Below, piece after piece: positions 18,679 through 27,700 of a stretch of DNA of 64,000 nucleotides. Made by a program: the position numbers and the translations under genes. The notes under the pieces were generated by a model. The model worked only from the letters and a program-made list of their open reading frames with translations, made no database searches and was not told where the DNA came from. The DNA is from Eubacterium ventriosum (lineage in GTDB: Bacteria; Bacillota; Clostridia; Lachnospirales; Lachnospiraceae), in the NCBI RefSeq assembly GCF_025150745.1, contig NZ_CP102282.1, positions 1,995,501 through 2,059,500 of the forward strand. The letters are read 5' to 3'. Within the stretch, counting starts at the first letter, position 1, and every line of letters begins with the position of its first letter.

Positions 18679-21264
18679 TTATTTTAAAACATAATTTTCC
18701 AATCGACTGGTTTTATTTATTTGTTCTGAAATTGCTTTATTTACGTTGTCCACTTCTTCCTTAAAGTTAGACGCCGACATTCTAAGTGCCCCATGTCCCA
18801 TTATTATGAGCTGTTCTAAAGCATCTGACGTTGCAACTGTAACCTGAAACTTATTGGCAAGTTTGTGAGTTGTTTTTGCTATATACATATCTGCTGTTTC
18901 AGCCTCTTTAGTATATACTACATAGATATTATGATATTTCGAAACAGTTTCTGCATGTTTTTTTACATTATAAGCATCAAAAACAACAATAACTGTATTA
19001 CCTTTATACCCCTGATAATTACACATTATATCTAAAAGTCTGTCTCTTGCTCCATCAATGTTTGTTTTTGCAATTTCCTTTAATTCATCCCATGCAAAAA
19101 CAATATTATAACCATCTACTAAAAGACACTGAGGTAAGACTTTTTTATGTGTGGCTTTTTGTTTATTTTCACTATACTGTCTTACTTTTTTCTCAGTATA
19201 CTTCTTTCTTTTTATTGGTCCGAATGTTTTTTCAAAGATTTCTTCTAATTCCTTATCTGTTGCATAGGAATCTCTGTATGTATTGCTTGCGCTTCTTATT
19301 ACAGGTACATTTTCAATATCATACATTTCACCATTTTTAGAATCTGTTTTCACATGCATATATTGTTCAACCTGATCCCACGGAACAACAAATCCTGCAC
19401 CATGCGAACAAAAAACCGAACCTGTAGGATTTGCAATATCTGCCTCACTGTCATAGGCTTTTTCAGCTATTATTTCCTCACTGTTGTGGCACGGGCCATA
19501 TCCTTTGTAATCAAGAGACAATGTCCCGGTTCCATGAGTATATTCATTAACAGTATTAATGTAATCCCCAATTGTTGCAGCAGGTGCAAAGCCTGTTATT
19601 ACACTCATTTCTCCTTCTGTTTCAGGCTGATTAATATTGCCACTCATTTGATCAATGTCTGTCATTGCCCTGCCTATATTTTCTGAAGGAATTTTCAAAG
19701 TAAAATTATAATACGGTTCAAGCAATACTGACTCTGCCTTCTTTAATCCCTGCCTTATAGCTCTATATGTAGCCTCTCTAAAATCTCCACCTTCCGTATG
19801 CTTAAGATGAGCCTTTCCTGCTACAAGAGTAAAATGAATGTCTGTTATAGGCGAACCTGTTAAAACACCTTTATGTTCCTTCTCTGCCAAATGTGTCATA
19901 ATAAGTCTCTGCCAGTTACGACTTAAAAGACTTTCATTTAAATTAGATTCAAATGTAATTCCACTTCCAAGCTGTCCCGGTTCCATTAATAAATGAACTT
20001 CCGCATAATGTTTAAGCGGCTCAAAATGTCCTACACCTTCCACTATGTTATTTATAGTTTCTTTGTACAAAATAGAGCCTGTTCCAAACTCAACATCCAT
20101 ATTGAAACGTTCTTTTATAATATGTTTTAGCACCTGAATCTGAATAGGCCCCATAACGTTGGCTATTATTTCTTTAGTTTCTTCATTCCATTTTAAACTT
20201 AAAGTAGGATCCTCTTCTTCTAACTCTTTTAACATTTTATAAGCCTGATTAATATTTACATTTTCAGGTATAATAATCTGGTATGAAAGTACAGGCTGAA
20301 GATTGGGACTCTCAGACTGCATTTCAAAGCCAAGTCCCTGTCCCGGATATGTATTATTAAGACCTGAAATTGCACAGATACATCCGGCATCTGCCTCACT
20401 AATACTCTTAAACTTTTCTCCTGAATAAACTCTTATGTCATTAATCTTTTCAGACCACTGATTTCCATCTGTAATTCCACTAAGTATATCCTTAACTTTT
20501 ATGAAGCCACCTGTTATTTTCATATAAGTTAATCTTATGCCGTTTTCTTTAACTATCTTAAAAACCTTTGCCCCGAATTCTTCATGATAAACAGGTTCAA
20601 AAGAATATCTGTTAATTCCATCAAGTAACTTATCAATACCTTCATTCTTTAATGCTGAACCAAAATAACATGGGAAAAGCTTTCTTTCATAAACTAAGTC
20701 AGCAATAGTTTCATCTGAAATTTCGCCTGATTCCATATACATTTCAAGTACATCCTCGTCACAAACTGCAATGGCTTCCATATCTTTTTCTTCCACTGAA
20801 AGATCAATCACACCATCCCCAAATTTGTTCCTTATATTGGTTAAGGCAAACTCCTTGTTAGTTCCCGGCATATCCATCTTATTTACAAAAATAAATGTTG
20901 GAATATTATACTTATTTAATAATTTCCATAACGTTTCAGTATGCCCCTGAACACCTTCACTTCCGCTTACAACCAAAACCGCGTAATCCAAAACCTGTAA
21001 AGTTCTTTCCATTTCAGCAGAAAAGTCCACATGTCCCGGTGTATCTAATAATGTGATTTTTGTGTCTGCATATTCAAGTTCAGCCTGTTTAGAAAAAATA
21101 GTTATTCCTCTTTGTTTTTCTAAATCAAAGTTGTCTAAAAAAGCATCTTTATGGTCCACACGGCCTAACTTTCTTATTTTTCCTGTTGCATATAAAAAAG
21201 CTTCCGATAAAGTAGTTTTACCACTATCAACGTGTGCTAAAATTCCTAAAGTGATTTTTTTCAT
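18679..21264 (-). CDS. Tet(M)-like ribosomal GTPase fused to a Rae1/YacP-type NYN endoribonuclease domain
   Basis: The 861-residue protein starts like a ribosomal-protection GTPase: LGILAHVDSGKTTLSEAFLY (P-loop 10-17), RGITIFSKQ, DTPGHVDF, FVNKMDMPG. EF-G-like domains II-V extend to about 645. The Tet(M) loop YSPVST is replaced by KAHLKHTEGGDF, so tetracycline protection is doubtful. After a basic linker, residues 712-845 match B. subtilis Rae1/YacP nearly block for block: LLVDGYNIVFAW, YQGYKGNTVIVVFDA, YTKEAETADMYI, VATSDALEQ and GHGALRMSAS. Candidate acidic active-site residues are Asp717, Asp763, Asp792 and Asp814. Rae1 is a ribosome A-site mRNA endonuclease, so the fusion likely brings an RNase to the A site through a translational GTPase. 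A folded element at 21337-21406 lies upstream. Function in this fused form is inference. Confidence 0.88.
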   Translation of the reverse strand: MKKITLGILAHVDSGKTTLSEAFLYATGKIRKLGRVDHKDAFLDNFDLEKQRGITIFSKQAELEYADTKITLLDTPGHVDFSAEMERTLQVLDYAVLVVSGSEGVQGHTETLWKLLNKYNIPTFIFVNKMDMPGTNKEFALTNIRNKFGDGVIDLSVEEKDMEAIAVCDEDVLEMYMESGEISDETIADLVYERKLFPCYFGSALKNEGIDKLLDGINRYSFEPVYHEEFGAKVFKIVKENGIRLTYMKITGGFIKVKDILSGITDGNQWSEKINDIRVYSGEKFKSISEADAGCICAISGLNNTYPGQGLGFEMQSESPNLQPVLSYQIIIPENVNINQAYKMLKELEEEDPTLSLKWNEETKEIIANVMGPIQIQVLKHIIKERFNMDVEFGTGSILYKETINNIVEGVGHFEPLKHYAEVHLLMEPGQLGSGITFESNLNESLLSRNWQRLIMTHLAEKEHKGVLTGSPITDIHFTLVAGKAHLKHTEGGDFREATYRAIRQGLKKAESVLLEPYYNFTLKIPSENIGRAMTDIDQMSGNINQPETEGEMSVITGFAPAATIGDYINTVNEYTHGTGTLSLDYKGYGPCHNSEEIIAEKAYDSEADIANPTGSVFCSHGAGFVVPWDQVEQYMHVKTDSKNGEMYDIENVPVIRSASNTYRDSYATDKELEEIFEKTFGPIKRKKYTEKKVRQYSENKQKATHKKVLPQCLLVDGYNIVFAWDELKEIAKTNIDGARDRLLDIMCNYQGYKGNTVIVVFDAYNVKKHAETVSKYHNIYVVYTKEAETADMYIAKTTHKLANKFQVTVATSDALEQLIIMGHGALRMSASNFKEEVDNVNKAISEQINKTSRLENYVLK

Positions 21265-21336
21265 ATTTATATATATCCTCTGTTCTATTTATATCTAAGT
21301 TTTTTAATTTGATTTTTTGTCTGTATTTCCCAAATT

Positions 21337-21406
21337 ATGATTACAAAGTATTTTTCCCACCTTTGTGCAAGCGCAAGTGGTTAGGATTTTGGAACACTGT
21401 AATCAT
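21337..21406 (-). promoter_or_regulatory. Structured upstream element (possible leader RNA) of the GTPase-NYN fusion
   Basis: On the minus strand ATGATTACA (21398-21406) pairs perfectly with TGTAATCAT (21337-21345), enclosing a second stem CCACT/GGTGG with a TGC-GCTT-GCA tip. It lies 73-142 bases before the start codon. It may be an attenuator or riboswitch-like leader, but I cannot place the promoter. Confidence 0.35.
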
Positions 21407-21588
21407 ATTTTACTGTAATATTCTAACTGTTTCAAGAATATATTAATTCGTCGGTCGCGTAAATTTGTTGTCGGAAAATACATGATAGAGAATTCCCCAT
21501 GTTTGTATCGAAGTACTAGAACACTATCTATGATAATCCAACTGACATTTATTGTCAAAAATATCTTTTTGTTCTGCTTGGCTGTATT

Positions 21589-21666
21589 TTATCTGACTTG
21601 CTGACGCAGTCAAGGACACAGCCTCCGGTGCAAAGCATCCTTGACTGCGTCAACAAGTCAGATATA
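21589..21666. repeat. Long imperfect hairpin at the 3' end of the IS
   Basis: ATCTGACTTG CTGACGCAG TCAAGGA pairs with TCCTTGACTGCGTCAACAAG TCAGAT around a 21-base loop. It lies just beyond the transposase stop and probably acts as its terminator or blocks incoming transcripts. Most of it is lost in the second copy. Confidence 0.7.
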
Positions 21667-21692
21667 CTTTAATCAAGCAGGAACAAGAAGAT

Positions 21693-23186
21693 TTATATCC
21701 ATCGATTTACGTATATACTTAATTGTTTTTTTGTTTTTAATCCTAATGTTGTATTCATTATCTCTTCATATTTTCCTGAGATTGTTTCTGCTTTTGTTCT
21801 CCTGTTAATTTCACTGCTTATTATGTCGCTTGCACTCATAATCAATTCTTCTGCTCCGGCAACCATAGGCAGTTCTGCTTTCTGACTTCTTACAAGTTCC
21901 AGCATACTGTTCTTGTTATAATGCCACTCTCTGAGTCTTGCCATTTTTGATGTACCCAGTCTGCTCCAACCCAGAGCAAGTGTACTCATTCGCGATGACA
22001 ATACATGACTTACATGCCCTTCGGCACTGCATGCACACACGCCATTTCTTCTCCAAAGTCGTCTTTTGGCCGCTGTCCAGTTATTTTTGATATACTTTGC
22101 AGCTTCCTGAATTCTTTTGAGCTGACTCTCTGTTTTTGCGCATCCTTCTAATCTTTCTACTATTTCATCGAATTCTTTCTTTGTTCCATCTCTTATGATT
22201 TTGCATACTCCGACTCTTGCATCTTCTTTGCTGTCCAACATATGTGATGTCATTTTTAACACATATTTGCTTAGATGAAATTCATCCAATACATACTCTA
22301 TGCTTCCGAGCTGGTTCATTCCCTCTTTAATCCATGCTCCACCATCTGAATTAATATAAATTTTCTTTATGCCTTCCATATCATATGCTGTATAAACATA
22401 GCGTCTTATCCTTGCCCAGAATTCTTTGTTTGATTCATCACATCCACTGCAAAAATATTTTGTGTTTATCAACTTATTTCGTTTGCTTCCCGGTGCTTCA
22501 GGCGCAACTCCCTCATACACATATACGAGTTTTGTTATTGCTCCATTCTTTTTTCTTCCATTTTCACTTACTTCCAGGTCGCCTTTTTTCTCTTGGAATT
22601 GCAGAGCGTAGTGGTCCTCATCTGCATCAATATAAAGATAATCCACTTTCTTTTTCTCCGGCTCTTCCGGTATTATTTCAGGAAATTTTGTTTTGTGAAG
22701 CATATCTTTTACCGCGGTTTTGCTTATACTGTCCGATTCGTTTACAGACTCACCTCCACGTCTATAAGAAGTCTGTACAGCTTCTTCGTATACTTTTACC
22801 ATTGCATCTTCTGTAAGCCGTTGATTTTCTTCAAATCCCATTACCTTATCTAGAAGATAGCACATCTCAAACTTCCCATCTTCATTCTTTTCTTTTGATA
22901 CATAAAGTGTTTTCATAAAAGATACAGTACCAAGAGTTGTAATTAAATCTTTCTCGCAATCTTTCTTCTCAACATGCCAGTTCATCTTTCTTTTTACACT
23001 GTTTTTTATTGCCATATCCATCTCTTCGAGAGTTTCTTTGATAATCTCTACTCCGAGTTTATTTAATGTTTCTTTTAGTTCTTCAATGTATTCAGCAAAC
23101 TTGCTTGGATCTCTGTATAAATTTTCGGAAACTTTTAATAATTCATTGATGCAAACTTCGTTAAAATACTGTATAATTTCTTTCAT
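21693..23186 (-). CDS. ISLre2-family (UPF0236) transposase, intact
   Basis: The 497-residue protein moves the surrounding IS. It is collinear with ISLre2/UPF0236 transposases, which are about this long: N-terminal helical region with MNWHVEKKDCEKDLITTLG, then DKVMGFEENQRLTEDA, a central nuclease core with YLYIDADEDHYALQ (Asp about 205) and KIYINSDGGAWIKEG (Asp near 285), and DEFHLSKYV. An AAAGGTATCC-type weak ribosome site precedes ATG 23186. The copy at 35705 is identical but for one Thr-to-Ala change and a lost C-terminus, so this is the probable active source. Confidence 0.92.
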   Translation of the reverse strand: MKEIIQYFNEVCINELLKVSENLYRDPSKFAEYIEELKETLNKLGVEIIKETLEEMDMAIKNSVKRKMNWHVEKKDCEKDLITTLGTVSFMKTLYVSKEKNEDGKFEMCYLLDKVMGFEENQRLTEDAMVKVYEEAVQTSYRRGGESVNESDSISKTAVKDMLHKTKFPEIIPEEPEKKKVDYLYIDADEDHYALQFQEKKGDLEVSENGRKKNGAITKLVYVYEGVAPEAPGSKRNKLINTKYFCSGCDESNKEFWARIRRYVYTAYDMEGIKKIYINSDGGAWIKEGMNQLGSIEYVLDEFHLSKYVLKMTSHMLDSKEDARVGVCKIIRDGTKKEFDEIVERLEGCAKTESQLKRIQEAAKYIKNNWTAAKRRLWRRNGVCACSAEGHVSHVLSSRMSTLALGWSRLGTSKMARLREWHYNKNSMLELVRSQKAELPMVAGAEELIMSASDIISSEINRRTKAETISGKYEEIMNTTLGLKTKKQLSIYVNRWI

Positions 23187-23362
23187 AAGAGGATACCTTT
23201 CTTTTAAAGTTTTTTGTAGTAATTAATACTTTATCACAAAGTAAGGGGTTCCTCTTATTTTTTTGTTTTATTTTCCGACTAAAAATTTACGCTAGCCCAA
23301 AACTGCTTTTTTAAATTAGTAAAATCGGTTTTATTTTTATCATGTCCCACACTGTTTGTTCA

Positions 23363-23520
23363 TTATCTACCTAACTCACAATATGCTTCCGCAAAGAAAT
23401 ATTCCTGTGAATTCAGCGGTTTGGCATCCGTTACTTTTTTATGATATTCTCCATTATAATCCATAACTCTCGCTTTTACATTATCATTTAACATAATTTG
23501 CCTGATGTGCTCTAACAGTC
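23363..23520 (-). pseudogene. Remnant of polyphosphate kinase (ppk1) C-terminus
   Basis: The minus strand encodes about 50 residues ending at TAA 23363: LLEHIRQIMLNDNVKARVMD, then NGEYHKKV and LNSQEYFFAEA. KARVM, NGEY and NSQEYF are typical of the last 60 residues of Firmicute PPK1. A stop codon interrupts the frame upstream of 23518 and no start exists, so the gene is reduced to its tail. It lies 66 bases from the IS right end, suggesting IS-associated deletion of the rest. The family call rests on a short fragment. Confidence 0.55.
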
Positions 23521-23639
23521 AAAACTGTGTTTAGTAATAAAACTCCCTCTTGTACTAATTTATATACCAATCTGTTGGTACTCATTTATAAACCGAATCA
23601 TTTATAAACTAAATTATTTGTACTCATTTATCTGATAAA

Positions 23640-24515
23640 CTATTTTTTCTCTTCCTTCTGCAAAATTTCATCAATAAAATTCCTGTCGTTATATACTTTT
23701 ATGCCACCTGAAATATTAATGATTTCAAAATGATTTGACGTCATTTTTTCTCCATCAACATTAAAAGTACATAACTCATCAGTATCTATTATAATCTTAT
23801 TTCCTGAAAATCTTGTAACGTACTCTGAATTTTCGTGTTTTCCTCTTAACAGTTTAATTAAAATTGGAATAATCTTAGGTTTAGGCAATTTTTCAACAAA
23901 ATATATGTCAAACATACCATCTTCCAATAAAGCATGAGGTGCAATTCTAAAACCGCCACCATAATACTGTCCATTTCCAACTGCAAGAATTGTGCATGAA
24001 TTTTCTACCTGAGTTTCTCCCATTGTTATTTTTAAGTCCTTAAACTTATATTTAAAATAAGAGTATACAAGACTTGCATTGTATCTTTGAGAAACCGGAA
24101 TCCATTTTTTCTTTCTTATAAATGATATGTTATTTGCCACATCTGCATCCAGTCCAAGACACGCCACATTTATAAAAAATCTGTTATTGATTTTTCCTAA
24201 GTCAATATTCAGTATCCCATTTTGATACTGCTTTAGGGTTTTATCAAAATCATTTCCACTGCCTGTTGGAATATTTCCAAGAATCTTGTTTTCAGATTTT
24301 GCAATTCCGTTAAGCACTTCGTTTAAATTGCCGTCACCACCAACGGAAAAAACTACACATTCCTCATCAGGTATTTTTTTGCCAGATACTGTGCATCACC
24401 TGTTTTCTTTGTGTACATAAACCTGTCTTTTAAGACATGCCTCTCTTATATTCTTTTCTAATAATTGTTTGTTAATTTTTCCACTTATAGGATTAATTAT
24501 AAAATAATACTCCAT
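23640..24515 (-). pseudogene. YegS/DagK-type lipid kinase with N-terminal frameshifts
   Basis: Diacylglycerol/sphingosine-kinase-like enzymes phosphorylate membrane lipids. A start at 24515 gives MEYYFIINPISGKINK, the normal N-terminus, but the frame ends after about 38 residues. A second frame continues as YTKKTGDAQYLAKK, and a third, through the stop at 23640, holds SVGGDGNLNEVLNG, GNIPTGSGNDFDKTL and the rest (ACLGLDAD, AVGNGQYYGGGFRIAPHALL, DGMFDIYFVEKL). The second shift is at an A7 tract (24374-24380 on the plus strand) where eight A would restore the frame; the first is near 24425-24440. GGDGT is GGDGN here. An internal start at 24317 could give a truncated 225-residue product lacking the nucleotide-binding N-terminus, so the gene is probably dead. 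Sequencing error cannot be excluded. Confidence 0.75.
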
Positions 24516-24642
24516 TTGTATCACTCTCTTCTGTAATTAACTATTTTTCTACCTATAACTATAAATAATATAATATTATACTTGTGACACTTTTTATATT
24601 ACTTTTTTATTTTACACCAATTTCAATTATTTTTTTGAAACA

Positions 24643-24698
24643 CAAAAATACCTCCAAAGCATACTCCGGTTATTTACCATTTCTACCTTGGAGGTATT
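24643..24698 (-). terminator. Terminator of the GH76 gene
   Basis: AATACCTCCAA and TTGGAGGTATT form a perfect 11-pair stem with a 30-base loop, followed on the minus strand by TTTTTG, just past the GH76 stop. Confidence 0.7.
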
Positions 24699-24721
24699 AT
24701 AATTGATTTTTATTTTATATT

Positions 24722-27700
24722 TTATTTAACTGTAACTTTCACTTGTTTATATACACCATTCTGTGCATAAACATAAACTGAACATGTGCCTTTCTTCTTT
24801 GCTGTAATTATACCTTTCTTAGATACAACAGCCACATCCTGATTATCTGATTCGAAGGCAACCTTTCTATGTTTCTTTAATTTAACCTTCTTTGATTCAG
24901 CAATCTGTTTAACTTTTAACTTAAACTTCTTACCCTGCTTTAAGTTAACCTTTGACTTGTTCACTTTAAGCTTCTTACAGTTACCTACTTTTCCACCCTT
25001 TGTTGCCACATGAATTAACTTGGATATTGCTACCACTTCGCCCTTTTCATTTAATGCAACAACCATGTACTTATAATAAGTACCTTTCTTTAGCTTCTTA
25101 TTAGTAAATGTCTTTCTGTGAACAGTTGCAATCTTCTTATATGAAGTTCCACATTTTGCACCATATATAACATATGTCTTAGCAACCTGTATTTTCTTCC
25201 ATGTAAGACTGATAGCTTTCTTCTTGCTCTTCTTAACCTTTACACAAAGTTTTCCGAAAGTAGATCCTGCTAAATCCTTATCATTCCTGCAGTTAAGTAT
25301 TTCGCTGTCAACCTTACCTGCATTGCTTCCTTCTCCAATTGCTACTGTTGAAGTTTCACTCTGTGTTGTAGGCGCCATTGTTGTCGGTGCCTCTGTTGTA
25401 GGTGCTACCGTTGTTGGTACCTCTGTTGTAGGCGCTACTGTCGTTGGTGTCACTGTTGTTGGTGCTACCGTTGTTGGTGCTACCGTTGTAGGTGCTACTG
25501 TTGTTGTTGGTGCCACTATTGTGGTAGGTGCTACCGTTGTTGTCACATCATCCTTAAAGCTATATGTAATTGATGTTGCTTCTGATTCCTTACCATTTTT
25601 AACAGATTTTACTGATATTGTATAATCCTTTTTTCCATCCTTAAATACATCTGCTGTTAAATTAATAGCTGCTATATTTGATGTTGCTGCTAGTCTTCCA
25701 TCAACATATACATTATAGCTGTCTATGTCACTTGTAGGTGCCTGCCATGCAAAGTAGTATGGAAGTGTTTCATTTCCTGCGTATGTTAATCCTATTGGAG
25801 CAGGAACTGCATCCTCATCAACTGTTGTTGTAGGAACTACCTTTGTTGTTGGTGCCACTGTGGTTGGCGCTACTGTTGTGGTTGGTGCCACTGTTGTAGT
25901 TGGTGCAACCGTCGTAGTAGGTGCCACTGTTGTGGTTGGCGCTACTGTTGTTGGTGCTACTGTTGTTGATGCTACTGTTGTTGGTTCTTCATATGCCTCT
26001 TCACTAAATAAGAAATAATCGATATTTCCAACATATGTCTTTCCGCTGTCAGGGGTAAATTTAAGATATACATTATGAACTCCTGCACTTATCTCTTTTT
26101 CCAAAGCAAACTGTTTTTCTACATATGTATCCCAACTGTCTTCAGCAGTTTCAGTCAGATACAATTCTCCAACAGGTGTCGTATCCAAACTATCTAAATA
26201 CAATGATACTTTTCCTGTGGCAATCTTACCTCTTACAGAGTAATTCATTATAATACTCTTTGCGGTTTTGGTAAATCTTACACTATCATATCTTGCCCAT
26301 TCACCATCATTGGTATTTCCTAGGTATGTATCATAATTAATTGTTCCATTAAAGTCATCTGTGCTCTCTGCTTCAATTTTTGAAAATGCATCTCTATATG
26401 CACTATCCGCAAGAACAGTTCCGTCAGGCACTATCCATTCTCCATTTACGGTTTCCATATGGAAAGTTTCCCATAAGCCACCTATCGTAGTTGAAGTTGA
26501 AAGAACCGCCTTGTCGCCACTTGGATCAACGCACAAATACTTTCCATTTGCAATTGACCTAATAGCAAACTGTTTATTTTTACTTGTATCTTCCGCGTAT
26601 CTTTCTATAACAAATTTTTCTCCGTTATATATTGCGGAGGTGCTTGCTGTAAGATATGCTCCTTCACTTACCATACATATATATTTTCCTGATACTAATG
26701 ATTTGAAAGAAACTGTTCCATCATCATTTTTAATTATTTTAAACTGTTCCCACTCATCTCTATTATCACTTGTTGCAACAATTGTTGTATCACTGCTTCC
26801 GTTTTTACACTTTGCATACTGATTTGATGCATCTGACTTTAGGAAAAAGTATCCCTGATCGTCCTTTGTTGCCTTAGTAAATTTAAAGTAATCAAAATTA
26901 CATACATGTGATGTATCTGACTTAAACACTATGTATACGTTCTGCACTCCGGTAATGCGGGCTGTATCAATTGTAACTTCCTTCCAGTTCTGCCATGTTC
27001 CTGTATTTTCAATGCTTGCCTTTGCAATAAGTGGTCCTGTTGTGCTTCCAAGTCTAAATTCCAATGTTCCATTTGCATCTTCTTTTTCAGTACTTCTTGA
27101 ATATTTAAATGTGAGTTTTGATGCACCTGTCTCACCAAAATCAATATTGTAGTAAGCAGCATAATTTCCGTTCTTTACACCACCAAGACTTCTGCCACCA
27201 CTGGTTCCGCCGGAATTTTCCGAAATAAGCCCTTTACAATAATCTAAATCTTCTGCTTCAATATTTGAATAAGCATCCCTTTGTAAATTATTCGCATATG
27301 TCGGCATGTTCGCCATAAGTGAAATGGCGTTATAAGCCGCAAATGAATCCCATGTTGCGTCTTCAGATGCTTTTTTCTGCCATGAACATTGCATAATTCC
27401 TTTTGAATTACTATTCATCCATGCAACTCTTGCATTATCTTTAAAGAATGAAAGATACTCACCCTTATTAAAATCTACAATGAATTTTCTCATATACCTC
27501 ATGAGAATTCCTCTCATACCTGAAAGGTCACCTGAATTTGTATTCTCTTCTTTTAAAATATTGTTATAGCATAAGTGTTTTACTGTATTTGCCATAACAT
27601 TGCATGCATCATCATAATACTGCTGTGTTCCATACTTTTCATAAAGCATGATTGCTGCTCCAAGGAAAGTTCCCTGATTATAAGTAGAACGCCAGTTATT

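Larger units (their letters stand above)
21453..23296 (-). mobile_element. ISLre2-family insertion sequence, full-length copy (1844 bp)
   Basis: The ends are imperfect inverted repeats: GGTCGCGTAAATTTGTTGTCGG at the left and, read on the minus strand, GCTAGCGTAAATTTTTAGTCGG at the right (18 of 22 match). The boundaries are set by comparison with the second copy at 35569-37131, which is the same except for one internal 281-bp deletion. One transposase gene fills the element. No target-site duplication is visible: the flanking nine bases are TAATTCGTC and CCAAAACTG. The right end abuts a ppk remnant. Confidence 0.9.

Noticed and set aside
18679-21264. Calling this a tetracycline resistance gene
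   Set aside because: The GTPase core is Tet(M)-like, but the drug-displacing loop is not conserved and a nuclease domain is fused; resistance cannot be claimed.
22385-22853. Plus-strand frames inside the transposase genes
   Set aside because: Identical shadows occur in both IS copies and have no coding features.
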